Shown here piece after piece: positions 44,968 to 52,367 of a stretch of 64,000 nucleotides of DNA. The stretch is taken from positions 1-64,000 of the forward strand of contig NZ_CADEAR010000005.1 in the NCBI RefSeq assembly GCF_902825325.1, given 5' to 3'. Numbering within the stretch: the stretch's first letter is position 1; every line of letters begins with the position of its first letter. Both the position numbers and the translations under genes were made by a program. A model generated the notes under the pieces. It was not told the DNA's origin and ran no database searches. It worked only from the letters and a program-made list of their open reading frames with translations. The stretch comes from Brucella tritici (GTDB lineage Bacteria; Pseudomonadota; Alphaproteobacteria; Rhizobiales; Rhizobiaceae).

Positions 44968-46056
44968 ATGAAACCAACGCACACGATGATGAACTACCCT
45001 GCCTCGACGACAGGGGATTGGACAGCATATTGGCGTGCTTCACCGATGCGGCATCTGCGGTTGCGATGGCAGCATGTGCAGCTTTCGGTTCCGAACCGCA
45101 AGAACAAGGCAAACTTGATTGCCAGGTCTGGAAGTTTCGAGGCTTTGCATCCAGACGACCTGCCGCTTGTCTGCGTGGTTCGTAATGCTGCACCCTACAT
45201 GAAATCATTCCTGCGTTACTATCGCGAGATGGGGGTTACTCGTTTCATCGTGCTGGATGACCGGTCTGACGATGGCACGACCGAAATCTTGTCCAGTTCG
45301 AGCGACGTTGATTTGTTCTCTTCGAGTGTACGATATGCACAGGCCGACCGTGGGCGTGCATGGCGCGACGCTCTGTTCAATCTCTACGGGCGGGGACGCT
45401 GGTATCTTTCGGTTGATGCGGACGAGTTCTTAGTATTTCCCAGAATGGAGCAGCGGAATATCCGTTCATTTATCACCGAGCTGGAGCAAAACGGAATCCG
45501 TCGGTGTCTCGCCCCGATGATCGACATGTATCCCGGCGGTTTGTTGCGAGACGGGATCTTCGTCGACGACGGAACCAAATATCCGTTCGAAGTTTCCTCA
45601 CATTTTGACGGTGACGGCTATACCGCGACACCAGAGAAATTTGGGGTCGCTGTGCGTGGTGGACCGCGTTTACGCCTATTCGGAAGGAGTATGCGGCTTT
45701 CAAAATTCCCGCTGATATGGGTCGACAAAAAAACGGATTACCGCCGGGGCAGCATTCACGGGCCGGGGCCGTGTTTCCGGAACTTCCTTCCGGCAACGGG
45801 GGCTCTTCTTCATTACCGCTTTTCGTCGCTTTCTCTCAGCGAGTTCAAGCGTATTGCATCGGAAAAGAGCCATGCGGGCGGTGCTGAACATTACAGAGCA
45901 ATCATCGAAAGCGAGCGTTTCACGGATGACCTCTCGCTCGTCTATGAAGGCTCGGTCCCATACACAGGTGCCGATTGTCTGGTTCAGCGCGGCTTCATGG
46001 CCGATTTGGGCGACATCAAGCTTGGAAGCAGGCCGAAGTGCCGAGTTAGCGCGTAA
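44968..46056 (+). CDS. GT2-type glycosyltransferase (Glyco_tranf_2_4)
   Basis: 362 aa from ATG 44968; nearby ATGs at 44983 and 44986 are alternatives. The Glyco_tranf_2_4 signature is clear: LPLVCVVRNAAPYMKSFLRY, YYREMGVTRFIVLDDRSDDG, TTEILSS and RWYLSVDADEFLVFP with the metal-binding DADE. No membrane segment is seen. This group adds sugars to lipopolysaccharide or capsule. It runs opposite to the rest of the glycan cluster and overlaps the deacetylase end by 11 bp. Confidence 0.85.
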   Translation: MKPTHTMMNYPASTTGDWTAYWRASPMRHLRLRWQHVQLSVPNRKNKANLIARSGSFEALHPDDLPLVCVVRNAAPYMKSFLRYYREMGVTRFIVLDDRSDDGTTEILSSSSDVDLFSSSVRYAQADRGRAWRDALFNLYGRGRWYLSVDADEFLVFPRMEQRNIRSFITELEQNGIRRCLAPMIDMYPGGLLRDGIFVDDGTKYPFEVSSHFDGDGYTATPEKFGVAVRGGPRLRLFGRSMRLSKFPLIWVDKKTDYRRGSIHGPGPCFRNFLPATGALLHYRFSSLSLSEFKRIASEKSHAGGAEHYRAIIESERFTDDLSLVYEGSVPYTGADCLVQRGFMADLGDIKLGSRPKCRVSA

Positions 46057-46747
46057 ATGTCTTGCGCAGAAACTGCAGCAATATGTCATTGCGCCTGATT
46101 GTGAGGCGTGGGATGCCGAACGGATCGTCAGTTGATCGTGCGCGGCGCTTTTCGGTCGTTGTCGCGTTTGTATATCCTGCCGCTTCGACAATTTTGCGTG
46201 TTGCTGCATTTTCTCCGCCATAAGGATAGGCGAAAGATGTGACTTCACTGCCGAGCAGGTCTTCGATCTTTATGCGCGATTGCTGTATTTGCGATATGGC
46301 TTCCTGCTCGTTTGCTTCCGGCAGGAAGATGTGGTCGAGCGTATGGGAGCCGACCTCGTGACCAAGATCCGCCCATTCGCGCAATTCGGCAACACCCATG
46401 CAGTTGGCGCGCGCAACGCCGATCTTCTGATCCCACAGATTGAAGCCGCCGATCTGGTTGGCGACGAAATAGTTTGTGGCCGTGAAACCGAATTCCTGCA
46501 GCACGGGCAGGGCGTTGTGGAAAACATTCTCAAAACCGTCGTCAAAGGTGATGACGGCGACTTTGCCCTGCTTCCCGCCGTAGATGTACGGCATTGCATC
46601 ACGCACCGACAGGCCGCGATAACCCAACCGCTTCAGCCAGGACATCTGCTGGCGAAAGCGATCTGGATGCACGGTCATGCTGCGATAGGGCGCGCGGTGC
46701 GCGGGGGGTACGTCAATCTGGTGGTAAAGCAGAATCGGAACGGGCAC
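46046..46747 (-). CDS. Polysaccharide deacetylase (CE4)
   Basis: 233 aa. It begins MPVPILLYHQIDVPP, typical of the PgaB/IcaB-like and rhizobial deacetylases, then VITFDDGFENVFHNALPVL (metal Asp pair), GHEVGSHTLDHIFL (HxxxxH metal site) and FAYPYGGENAATR. No signal peptide is seen, although the first residues are mildly hydrophobic. It likely removes acetyl groups from a surface glycan precursor. It lies 8 bp downstream of the GT25 gene in one operon. Confidence 0.87.
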   Translation of the reverse strand: MPVPILLYHQIDVPPAHRAPYRSMTVHPDRFRQQMSWLKRLGYRGLSVRDAMPYIYGGKQGKVAVITFDDGFENVFHNALPVLQEFGFTATNYFVANQIGGFNLWDQKIGVARANCMGVAELREWADLGHEVGSHTLDHIFLPEANEQEAISQIQQSRIKIEDLLGSEVTSFAYPYGGENAATRKIVEAAGYTNATTTEKRRARSTDDPFGIPRLTIRRNDILLQFLRKTFTR

Positions 46748-46755
46748 GGGAAACC

Positions 46756-47523
46756 TCAGAGATCTGCGCGCGAGCGCGATTTTATCTTCCAGCGATAAAG
46801 CGGGCGCAGAATTTCACGCTTCAGCTTGTCCGGCAGGGAGCGCGATTTCTGGATGGTGCTGCCGCCAAGGCGCACCGAGATTTCCTTCACTCCGCCCGGA
46901 AGGACTGACAGCGGTTTTAGCCCGGTGACCCAGTTCATCTGAGCTGTGGTATCGACCGGGCGGTCGAAAATTTCTGTGGCCGATAGCAATCGCTGCGCGG
47001 CTTCACGCCCGATAAGCTGTGCAACCATGCCAAGACCCACCGGCACTGGCTCGATGATCCGCGAAGTTTCCGTTGTCAGTATTGCACGCCCGCTTTCCCG
47101 CTCACGAAACGGAAAGCGGATGAAACTATCGATCTTGAGAACCTGACATGCGGCGGAATAGGCTGCGGCAAATTCCGGCGTCAGTTCCACGTCGTCTTCG
47201 AGGACGAGACCGGCATCCAGTCCCTGATCAATGATCGCCTGCCAGGCCTTTCGATGTGAAAGAAAACACGCGATTTCGTTCGTGCTGAGCTGGAATGGAT
47301 AGTGGGGCTTGTGCGCAGATCGCCGATAGACACGGCTGATCGTTTGCGCATCGAGCGTGCGCCCGTCAACGGCGTTCACCACATCCGTCTTTACCGGCAG
47401 CTTTCGAATAAGTTCTTCGACTTGCGGCTGTCGGTCGGTGGCGCGCTCCAGATGGATGATGAAAGCCTTGACGGCCCTCTGTGGGCCGTCATTCGGAGTG
47501 ATGTCGGGACGCGTTTCGTTCAT
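46756..47523 (-). CDS. Family 25 glycosyltransferase (LPS type)
   Basis: 255 aa. GT25 hallmarks: VKAFIIHLERATDRQPQVEE, VNAVDGRTLDA, LSTNEIACFLSHRKAWQAI and GLVLEDDVELTPEF with the metal-binding EDD. GT25 enzymes add galactose or similar sugars to lipooligosaccharide cores (LpsA/LgtB-like). It belongs to the minus-strand cluster GT29-like, GT8-like, GT25, deacetylase, with about 50 bp before the GT8-like gene. Confidence 0.88.
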   Translation of the reverse strand: MNETRPDITPNDGPQRAVKAFIIHLERATDRQPQVEELIRKLPVKTDVVNAVDGRTLDAQTISRVYRRSAHKPHYPFQLSTNEIACFLSHRKAWQAIIDQGLDAGLVLEDDVELTPEFAAAYSAACQVLKIDSFIRFPFRERESGRAILTTETSRIIEPVPVGLGMVAQLIGREAAQRLLSATEIFDRPVDTTAQMNWVTGLKPLSVLPGGVKEISVRLGGSTIQKSRSLPDKLKREILRPLYRWKIKSRSRADL

Positions 47524-47572
47524 GGTCCCTATCTACCTTGCAGCGCGCCAAAAGCTCAAGGTATTTTGCAAA

Positions 47573-48274
47573 TCAGACCGGCTTCCAGCCCGGCTCGACA
47601 CTATCGGCTTCTGCCCGCCACAAATCGGCATAGTCGACGTTCTGCCAATCCTTGAACCACGGGCCGCCGCGCGTGTAATGCACGACTTTCGGCAGCCCGG
47701 TTTCCGGCTTCTCGTTCCAGCCTTCCAGCCAGTTGTAGTCCGTTGGCAATGCGCCGATTTCATCATCGGCAGCCCATTGCATACGGTGCAGATAAGCGCC
47801 GGTTTCGCTGTTGACCAACTCCGGCGTCAACTGGCGTGTCGAGGGATGTTCGCAGTTGAACAACATGCAGGAGGACCAGTTCTTGCGCGGATAGCTGGTC
47901 TGTACCTTGCCATCCATTTTCACGCTGTCTTTGGGTTGATAATCGTGCTGAACGCAATAAACGGCCTTCGAAGGATCATTGTAAGATTGGAGACCAGCAA
48001 TATCGCCAAGGAAAAGGAAGTCGCAATCGCAGAAAAGCGCCCATCCCTTATAGCCCGCAAGCCATGGCGTGAAAAAACGCGAATAGGTAAACTCTGTCGA
48101 TGCCAGCGGATCGACGTCCCGTGTGTAGACCCCTTCATCGACAAGGTCCTGCAACTTGATCGGTACGATCTCCAGCGGGATAGAGGAATATTTCAGTGCT
48201 GATGCCTTGGCGACTTCATATGCGATGGGTTCGCGAGAATCCCACCCGATGAAAATGCGTAACGGTTCACTCAT
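47573..48274 (-). CDS. GT8-like glycosyltransferase
   Basis: 233 aa. PLRIFIGWDSREPIAYEVAK at the start, STEFTYSRFFTPWLAGYKGW, then ALFCDCDFLFLGDI with a DxD-type CDCD and PKVVHYTRGGPWFKDW near the C-terminus match glycosyltransferases common in rhizobial LPS loci and related to GT8 nucleotide-sugar transferases. It is probably a soluble, peripheral enzyme that modifies the LPS core or O-chain. Exact family is a judgement by motif order. Confidence 0.78.
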   Translation of the reverse strand: MSEPLRIFIGWDSREPIAYEVAKASALKYSSIPLEIVPIKLQDLVDEGVYTRDVDPLASTEFTYSRFFTPWLAGYKGWALFCDCDFLFLGDIAGLQSYNDPSKAVYCVQHDYQPKDSVKMDGKVQTSYPRKNWSSCMLFNCEHPSTRQLTPELVNSETGAYLHRMQWAADDEIGALPTDYNWLEGWNEKPETGLPKVVHYTRGGPWFKDWQNVDYADLWRAEADSVEPGWKPV

Positions 48275-48349
48275 TCATATGCTCCTTCAAAGAGATTGTG
48301 TCGTGATCGTCCCCACGTTTTCTGCCGGAAATTATAATTATGTGCGCGA

Positions 48350-48964
48350 TTACTGGATGAGGCTGATGCGTCCGGATTTGACCTTCTGCTCAACCCAACT
48401 GCGCTCATCTCCCCAGGTGTGGCGTTTCCAGCCTTCCCAGGTGAAGCCGCAGATTTTCACGTCCCAGCTTTCCTCCGGACATTTTCCGAGCATGTACCAG
48501 ATGCCAAAAAAGCCAGTGCTTGGAAAGGCTTTGCTTATATTCTCGTCGGTTACGCCCAGCTCTTTGCACCCGGCCAGATAGAATTGGGGTGGCATGATCC
48601 GGATTTCCTTGCCTGCGGAACCAACGACTTCGATGGTTTGCATGGTCCAGTCTCCGCGCCTTCCCTTGAGGCGAGAGAGGAAATTGGGACCGGGGTGATA
48701 TTTGCGGATGATGCTTGGATGATAAGCAAGCATCACTTCCTTGGCCGCCTTGAACGTCGGTGTTTGTACGAAGCCCGGATCGCGCAGCCGTCGCTGCATG
48801 GGCTTGCTGGACGTCGCCAGCATCAGGAGGTCCGTCCGGGTGCCGCTCATGCCGATAGATTGTTTGGGCTCATTGAAACGGACGACAAAATCCGCTGCAT
48901 CTACTTCGGCAGAAAGATCGCGCGGTAAAGGCGCGTTGCCGACGATGAACAATGTCTTTTTCAT
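48350..48964 (-). CDS. GT29 (sialyltransferase)-like protein
   Basis: 204 aa from ATG 48964 (MKKTLFIVGNAPLPRD). VGNAP..VDAADFVVRFNEP resembles sialylmotif L of GT29 enzymes, and FPSTGFFGIWYML with DVKICGFTWEG resembles motif S. Homologues in Brucella and rhizobia carry the misleading name urease operon accessory protein, from genome neighbourhood only. By context, first gene of a glycan cluster, it is more likely a glycosyltransferase. The donor sugar is unknown, and nothing in the window makes CMP-sialic acid. Confidence 0.72.
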   Translation of the reverse strand: MKKTLFIVGNAPLPRDLSAEVDAADFVVRFNEPKQSIGMSGTRTDLLMLATSSKPMQRRLRDPGFVQTPTFKAAKEVMLAYHPSIIRKYHPGPNFLSRLKGRRGDWTMQTIEVVGSAGKEIRIMPPQFYLAGCKELGVTDENISKAFPSTGFFGIWYMLGKCPEESWDVKICGFTWEGWKRHTWGDERSWVEQKVKSGRISLIQ

Positions 48965-48978
48965 GCACTCCAACTTTA

Positions 48979-49081
48979 ATTAAAGCGCATCCCGAAAAGT
49001 GTGAAACGGTTTCGGACAAGATGCGCGTTAAAACAAACCATTAGAGCGCCGATCTGATTCAATCAGATCGAAATGCGCTCT
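48979..49081. repeat. REP-like dispersed element, copy C (reverse orientation)
   Basis: TTAAAGCGCATCCCGAAAAGT, GTGAAACGGTTTCGGACAAG and ATGCGCGTTAAAACAAACCA are the reverse complement of the core of copies A and B. TAGAGCGCCGATCTGATT follows, but the right palindrome arm is altered to GATCGAAATGCGCTCT. It lies just upstream of the GT29-like gene. Confidence 0.85.
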
Positions 49082-49302
49082 TGAATGAATCGGTGCCAGC
49101 TTCGACATAGAAGATATAACTAAATTAGAATTACATAATGATTACAATATTGGGAGACTATTTTCTCGGCGACATCGGAAATCCGGGTAAAGCGCTAGGA
49201 TTTCGCTGCAATCACGGCAGCCATGCAGGATATGCACTTCTCAAAAGGTGGAGAAAGACGGAAGCTCATTGTTGGGAGGAAGATAAAAAAGGGGATACCA
49301 CC

Positions 49303-49449
49303 ATGAATCTTCGCACCCATTTCCATCGCTGGATGCAGTATCGCGAAAATATTCGCGAATTGAGCGGCTGCACAGATCGCGAGCTTTCCGATCTAGGCCT
49401 TTCACGCACCGATATTCATCGCGTCGCACGCGAAGCCGCTTTTGCCTGA
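49303..49449 (+). CDS. DUF1127 small protein
   Basis: 48 aa from ATG 49303, with GGGGA eight bases upstream; the open frame before it has no support. MNLRTHFHRWMQYRENIREL and SGCTDRELSDLGLSRTDIHR are the Arg-rich DUF1127 signature. DUF1127 peptides in rhizobia and Rhodobacter affect RNA turnover, phosphate/carbon uptake and stress and some bind RNA. It is a monocistronic gene. Confidence 0.88.
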   Translation: MNLRTHFHRWMQYRENIRELSGCTDRELSDLGLSRTDIHRVAREAAFA

Positions 49450-49519
49450 CGCAACAAATCAGAGCCGGTTTACCATCTCGGCAATCGGCCCTGCTTCAAT
49501 CTGCAAATTCTTCGAAAAC

Positions 49520-49705
49520 TCACACGTCACCCGGCTTCTTGAAGCGGATGTGGATGTTATCGCTTGCGAGATCGAAGCCTGCATAGTTGCGTTGAAAGGC
49601 AATGAGCGCATCGTTGACGCCCTTTGAAAAATCGTCTTCCTGCACGTCGATATGGTGTCGGTAGAGGATTCTGTCGTCCTTATAGAATATAACCTGACCT
49701 TCCAT
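49520..49705 (-). CDS. Short hypothetical protein (61 aa)
   Basis: The ATGATG at 49708-49703 is preceded by AGAAGGAGG, so the second ATG (49705) is best spaced: MEGQVIFYKDDRILYRHHID. The peptide is acidic and soluble, with a regular alternation, DFSKGVNDALIAFQRNYAGF. No family recognised. The excellent ribosome site supports it. It lies between the DUF1127 gene and the LysR gene. Confidence 0.65.
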   Translation of the reverse strand: MEGQVIFYKDDRILYRHHIDVQEDDFSKGVNDALIAFQRNYAGFDLASDNIHIRFKKPGDV

Positions 49706-49879
49706 CATAGCCTCCTTCTGATAACGCGCAGAGCAGAAATCCGTCGGCGGTTTCAGGCGTCGCGCGCTTTGAAACGGGTGGGTAGAGCAGCGTCTACACA
49801 CGGGCCTATGGCTGAAGAGGTGCCAAGGGCACTTATCCAGTCGGTATATCTATTTGAAATAGGCGATATGGCGGGCGTT

Positions 49880-50770
49880 TCAAGATGAAGTGGTGCCGGT
49901 TCCGGCTTTGCTCAGCTCGAGCCATGCACGAGCCGCGTGAGACAGGAATGCCCCTTTTCGCCAGATCAGTGCCAAATGCCAGTTCACATTGGCACCTTTG
50001 ATCCCGTGGATGCGCACGCCCGGGTGATACCGCTGTTCCGCGATCATTTTCGGCAGGAAGCCGATACCCATGCCTGCCGCTACAAGTTCAACGATGAAGT
50101 CGATCTGACTGGAGCGGACCGCAACGTTTGGAGAGAATCCATGCGAACGACATGCATCAAGGATGATATGATTGAGGGCAAAGCCGCTCTCGAAAAGGAT
50201 GAACGGCAAGCTGGCAATATCCTGCAGCGAAACGCCGTCGCCATGTGCAAGCGCGTGGTTTGTCGGAAGCAGGGCCACAACCGGTTCGCATCGCACGTCC
50301 TGCCATTCGAAGCTGTCTTCGACGGGCAGAAGCGACGCCGCGAGTTCTACATCTCCGGCAAGCAGCAATTCTTCCAGCCTTCTGCTGCCATGCTCAACCA
50401 GCTGAATGTCGATTTCCGGATAGAGCTTCGTATAGGCCGCAAAGACGGGAGCGAAAAGCACACTGGAGCCAATGGGTGGCAGGCCGAGTTTCAGGAGGCC
50501 GCGCTTGAGGCCGCGCAACTCGCCCAACTCCGCCAGCATGTCGTCTTTTTCCGCCAGCATGGCAATCGCGCGACGGAAGACAATCTCGCCTGCTGTCGTG
50601 AGGCGAGAGGGCGAGATTTCACGATCCAGCAGAACCAACCCCAATTCGTCTTCAAGCTGTCTGACCGCCTTGCTGACGGTGGACTGGGTCGCGTTGATGG
50701 TTTTTGCGGCGGCGGAAAAACCGCCCTGCCGCACCACTTCGACAAAAGCCTGGAAGCTGCGCAAGTTCAT
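49880..50770 (-). CDS. LysR-family regulator (CidR-like by context)
   Basis: 296 aa. N-terminal winged helix MNLRSFQAFVEVVRQGGFSA, KTINATQSTVSKAVRQLEDE, then an effector domain (LKLGLPPIGSSVLFAPVFAAY, VAAGMGIGFLP). It is divergent from cidA-lrgB with a 110-bp spacer, the usual arrangement for a LysR activator of the cid/lrg genes, which in Gram-positive bacteria respond to acetate, pyruvate or overflow metabolism. Target and inducer here are inference from position. Confidence 0.9.
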   Translation of the reverse strand: MNLRSFQAFVEVVRQGGFSAAAKTINATQSTVSKAVRQLEDELGLVLLDREISPSRLTTAGEIVFRRAIAMLAEKDDMLAELGELRGLKRGLLKLGLPPIGSSVLFAPVFAAYTKLYPEIDIQLVEHGSRRLEELLLAGDVELAASLLPVEDSFEWQDVRCEPVVALLPTNHALAHGDGVSLQDIASLPFILFESGFALNHIILDACRSHGFSPNVAVRSSQIDFIVELVAAGMGIGFLPKMIAEQRYHPGVRIHGIKGANVNWHLALIWRKGAFLSHAARAWLELSKAGTGTTSS

Positions 50771-50879
50771 GAGCCATTCTATTATCGAATAGCTGCAATG
50801 AAATCAATTCATTTCTAGAATATGGCGCAAAGGCCTATATCCATCGATGAAAATGCATCAGTCCCCATTGGAAAAGCAC

Positions 50880-51287
50880 ATGAACGCCCACAGCCTTTTG
50901 ATCCGGTTTCGTTACGCACTGCATCACAGCCGTCTGATGCAGATCGCGACGCTGGTTGGCTTCTGGCTGGCTGGTGAGCTTTTCGTCCGACTGGTCGGCT
51001 TGCCACTTCCGGGCGGCATTGTCGGCATGGGGCTGGTGCTGGCCTTGCTTCTGAGCGGTCGTGTCAGCCTGTTCAGCATGAAACGCGGCGCAGAATGGTT
51101 TCTGGCAGAGATGCTACTTTTCTTCGTTCCCGCGGTGCTTGCCGTTCTCGAACATCAGGAGCTGATCGGTCTGCTAGGCCTGAAAATCATGGCTGTGATT
51201 TTGCTGGGTACGTTGACGGTCATGAGTGTCACTGCATTGACGGTTGATCTTTGCTACCGCTGGAGTTTGCGTTATGTCGCTAAGTAA
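50880..51287 (+). CDS. CidA/LrgA family holin-like protein
   Basis: 135 aa from ATG 50880 (MNAHSLLIRFRYALHH); upstream ATGs at 50847 and 50853 are possible but lack ribosome sites. Four membrane helices with the family signature LVRLVGLPLPGGIVGMGLVL-like segment and EMLLFFVPAVLAVLEH. LrgA/CidA proteins act with LrgB in the inner membrane, in pyruvate or acetate transport and in control of murein hydrolases. Its last 14 bases overlap the lrgB start. Confidence 0.88.
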   Translation: MNAHSLLIRFRYALHHSRLMQIATLVGFWLAGELFVRLVGLPLPGGIVGMGLVLALLLSGRVSLFSMKRGAEWFLAEMLLFFVPAVLAVLEHQELIGLLGLKIMAVILLGTLTVMSVTALTVDLCYRWSLRYVAK

Positions 51288-51969
51288 CCCGCTTGTAGCG
51301 ACACTTTTCTGGTCTGCCGCAACGATCCTGCTTTATCTTGCCGCCAAGCGCGTCTACCGCCGCTTTCCCATGTGGTGGCTGACGCCGCTCGCCGTTACGC
51401 CATTGTTGCTGATGGCGCTGGTCATTGGGCTCAATCAGAATTATCGCGGCTATTTCAGCGCCACCCATTGGCTGGTCGCGCTGCTTGGGCCTGCAACGGT
51501 TGCTTTTGCGATCCCGATTTATCAGCAGCGCGCAACGATCCGCCGCTACTGGCCGGTGTTGCTGGCGGGTGTGGTCGTCGGAAGTTCGTCTGCCATGGCT
51601 TCGGCATGGGGTCTGGCGCATCTGCTGGGTCTCAATGAAGCAATCAGCCTCAGCTTGATGCCACGTTCGATGAGCACACCATTTGCGATGACTGTTTCCG
51701 GCGACATCGGCGGCACGCCTGACCTGACTGCAATCTTCGTGGTGCTGACTGGTGTATTCGGTGCAGCTCTCGGTGAGGTCATGCTCAACTGGTTGCCGAT
51801 CCGTTCGGCACTGGCACGCGGAGCCCTTTTCGGCATGGGCGCACACGGAGCCGGTGTGGCCAAGGCTCACCAGATCGGCAGTGAGGAAGGTTCCATTGCA
51901 GGACTGGTCATGGTGCTTGTCGGTCTGGTGAATGTGCTTGCCGCCCCTTTGATTGCCCACTTTTTGTAA
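51274..51969 (+). CDS. lrgB: LrgB/CidB family membrane protein
   Basis: 231 aa from ATG 51274 (MSLSNPLVATLFWSAATILL), with TGGAG upstream; the open frame runs ten codons further back inside cidA. About seven helices and the LrgB motifs LGPATVAFAIPIYQQRATIR, SLMPRSMSTPFAM, GGTPDLTAIFVVLTGVFGA and GAHGAGVAKAHQIG are intact. It is the partner of the CidA-like protein with which it overlaps. A terminator follows. Confidence 0.93.
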   Translation: MSLSNPLVATLFWSAATILLYLAAKRVYRRFPMWWLTPLAVTPLLLMALVIGLNQNYRGYFSATHWLVALLGPATVAFAIPIYQQRATIRRYWPVLLAGVVVGSSSAMASAWGLAHLLGLNEAISLSLMPRSMSTPFAMTVSGDIGGTPDLTAIFVVLTGVFGAALGEVMLNWLPIRSALARGALFGMGAHGAGVAKAHQIGSEEGSIAGLVMVLVGLVNVLAAPLIAHFL

Positions 51970-52001
51970 GAGCCTAATTTTACAGACGATTCTTTAAGAA
52001 T

Positions 52002-52022
52002 CGCCCGGTTTCCGGGCGTTTT
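52002..52022 (+). terminator. Rho-independent terminator of cidA-lrgB
   Basis: CGCCCGG and CCGGGCG form a 7-bp stem around TTT, followed by TTTT. Confidence 0.85.
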
Positions 52023-52115
52023 CTGTATGAGCGAATCTGCCTTTTTCTCGAGCGTCAACGTCTTTGCATAACTGATATGCATTAATGGCCGTTGCTGCAG
52101 GGAAGGGGAGCAGGT

Positions 52116-52235
52116 AAATATCCCTTCATCGAGTTCACTCCTCCTCCCAGAACTCGATAAGGAATACGGCACTCCTCCTCCCAAGCCGTATTCAAGATCA
52201 GGCCGCGCATCCTCCTCCCGCGCGGCCTTTTTCTT
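52116..52235 (+). ncRNA. Alpha-r14-type small RNA with three CCUCCUCCC hairpins
   Basis: Three stem-loops in a row each show CCTCCTCCC in the loop. SL1: TCGAGTT/AACTCGA (52129-52157). SL2: AATACGGC/GCCGTATT (52163-52192). SL3: GGCCGCGC/GCGCGGCC (52201-52227), followed by TTTTTC, the terminator. This is the hallmark of the alpha-r14 family (NfeR1 and related Smr14C RNAs of Sinorhizobium), whose anti-Shine-Dalgarno loops silence many mRNAs. The 5' end is estimated; no promoter could be placed with confidence. Confidence 0.88.
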
Positions 52236-52367
52236 TTTTCAGCTCCCTGCAATCCTGCTTCGCTTTCGTCTCCATACGTTGACAATGCGTAACCGCGCGG
52301 TCCCATAGGCAAGCTCCGTCATCTGCTCTATTTCTGAAGCAAGTTCTGAAACGGGGAGACAGCGTCC

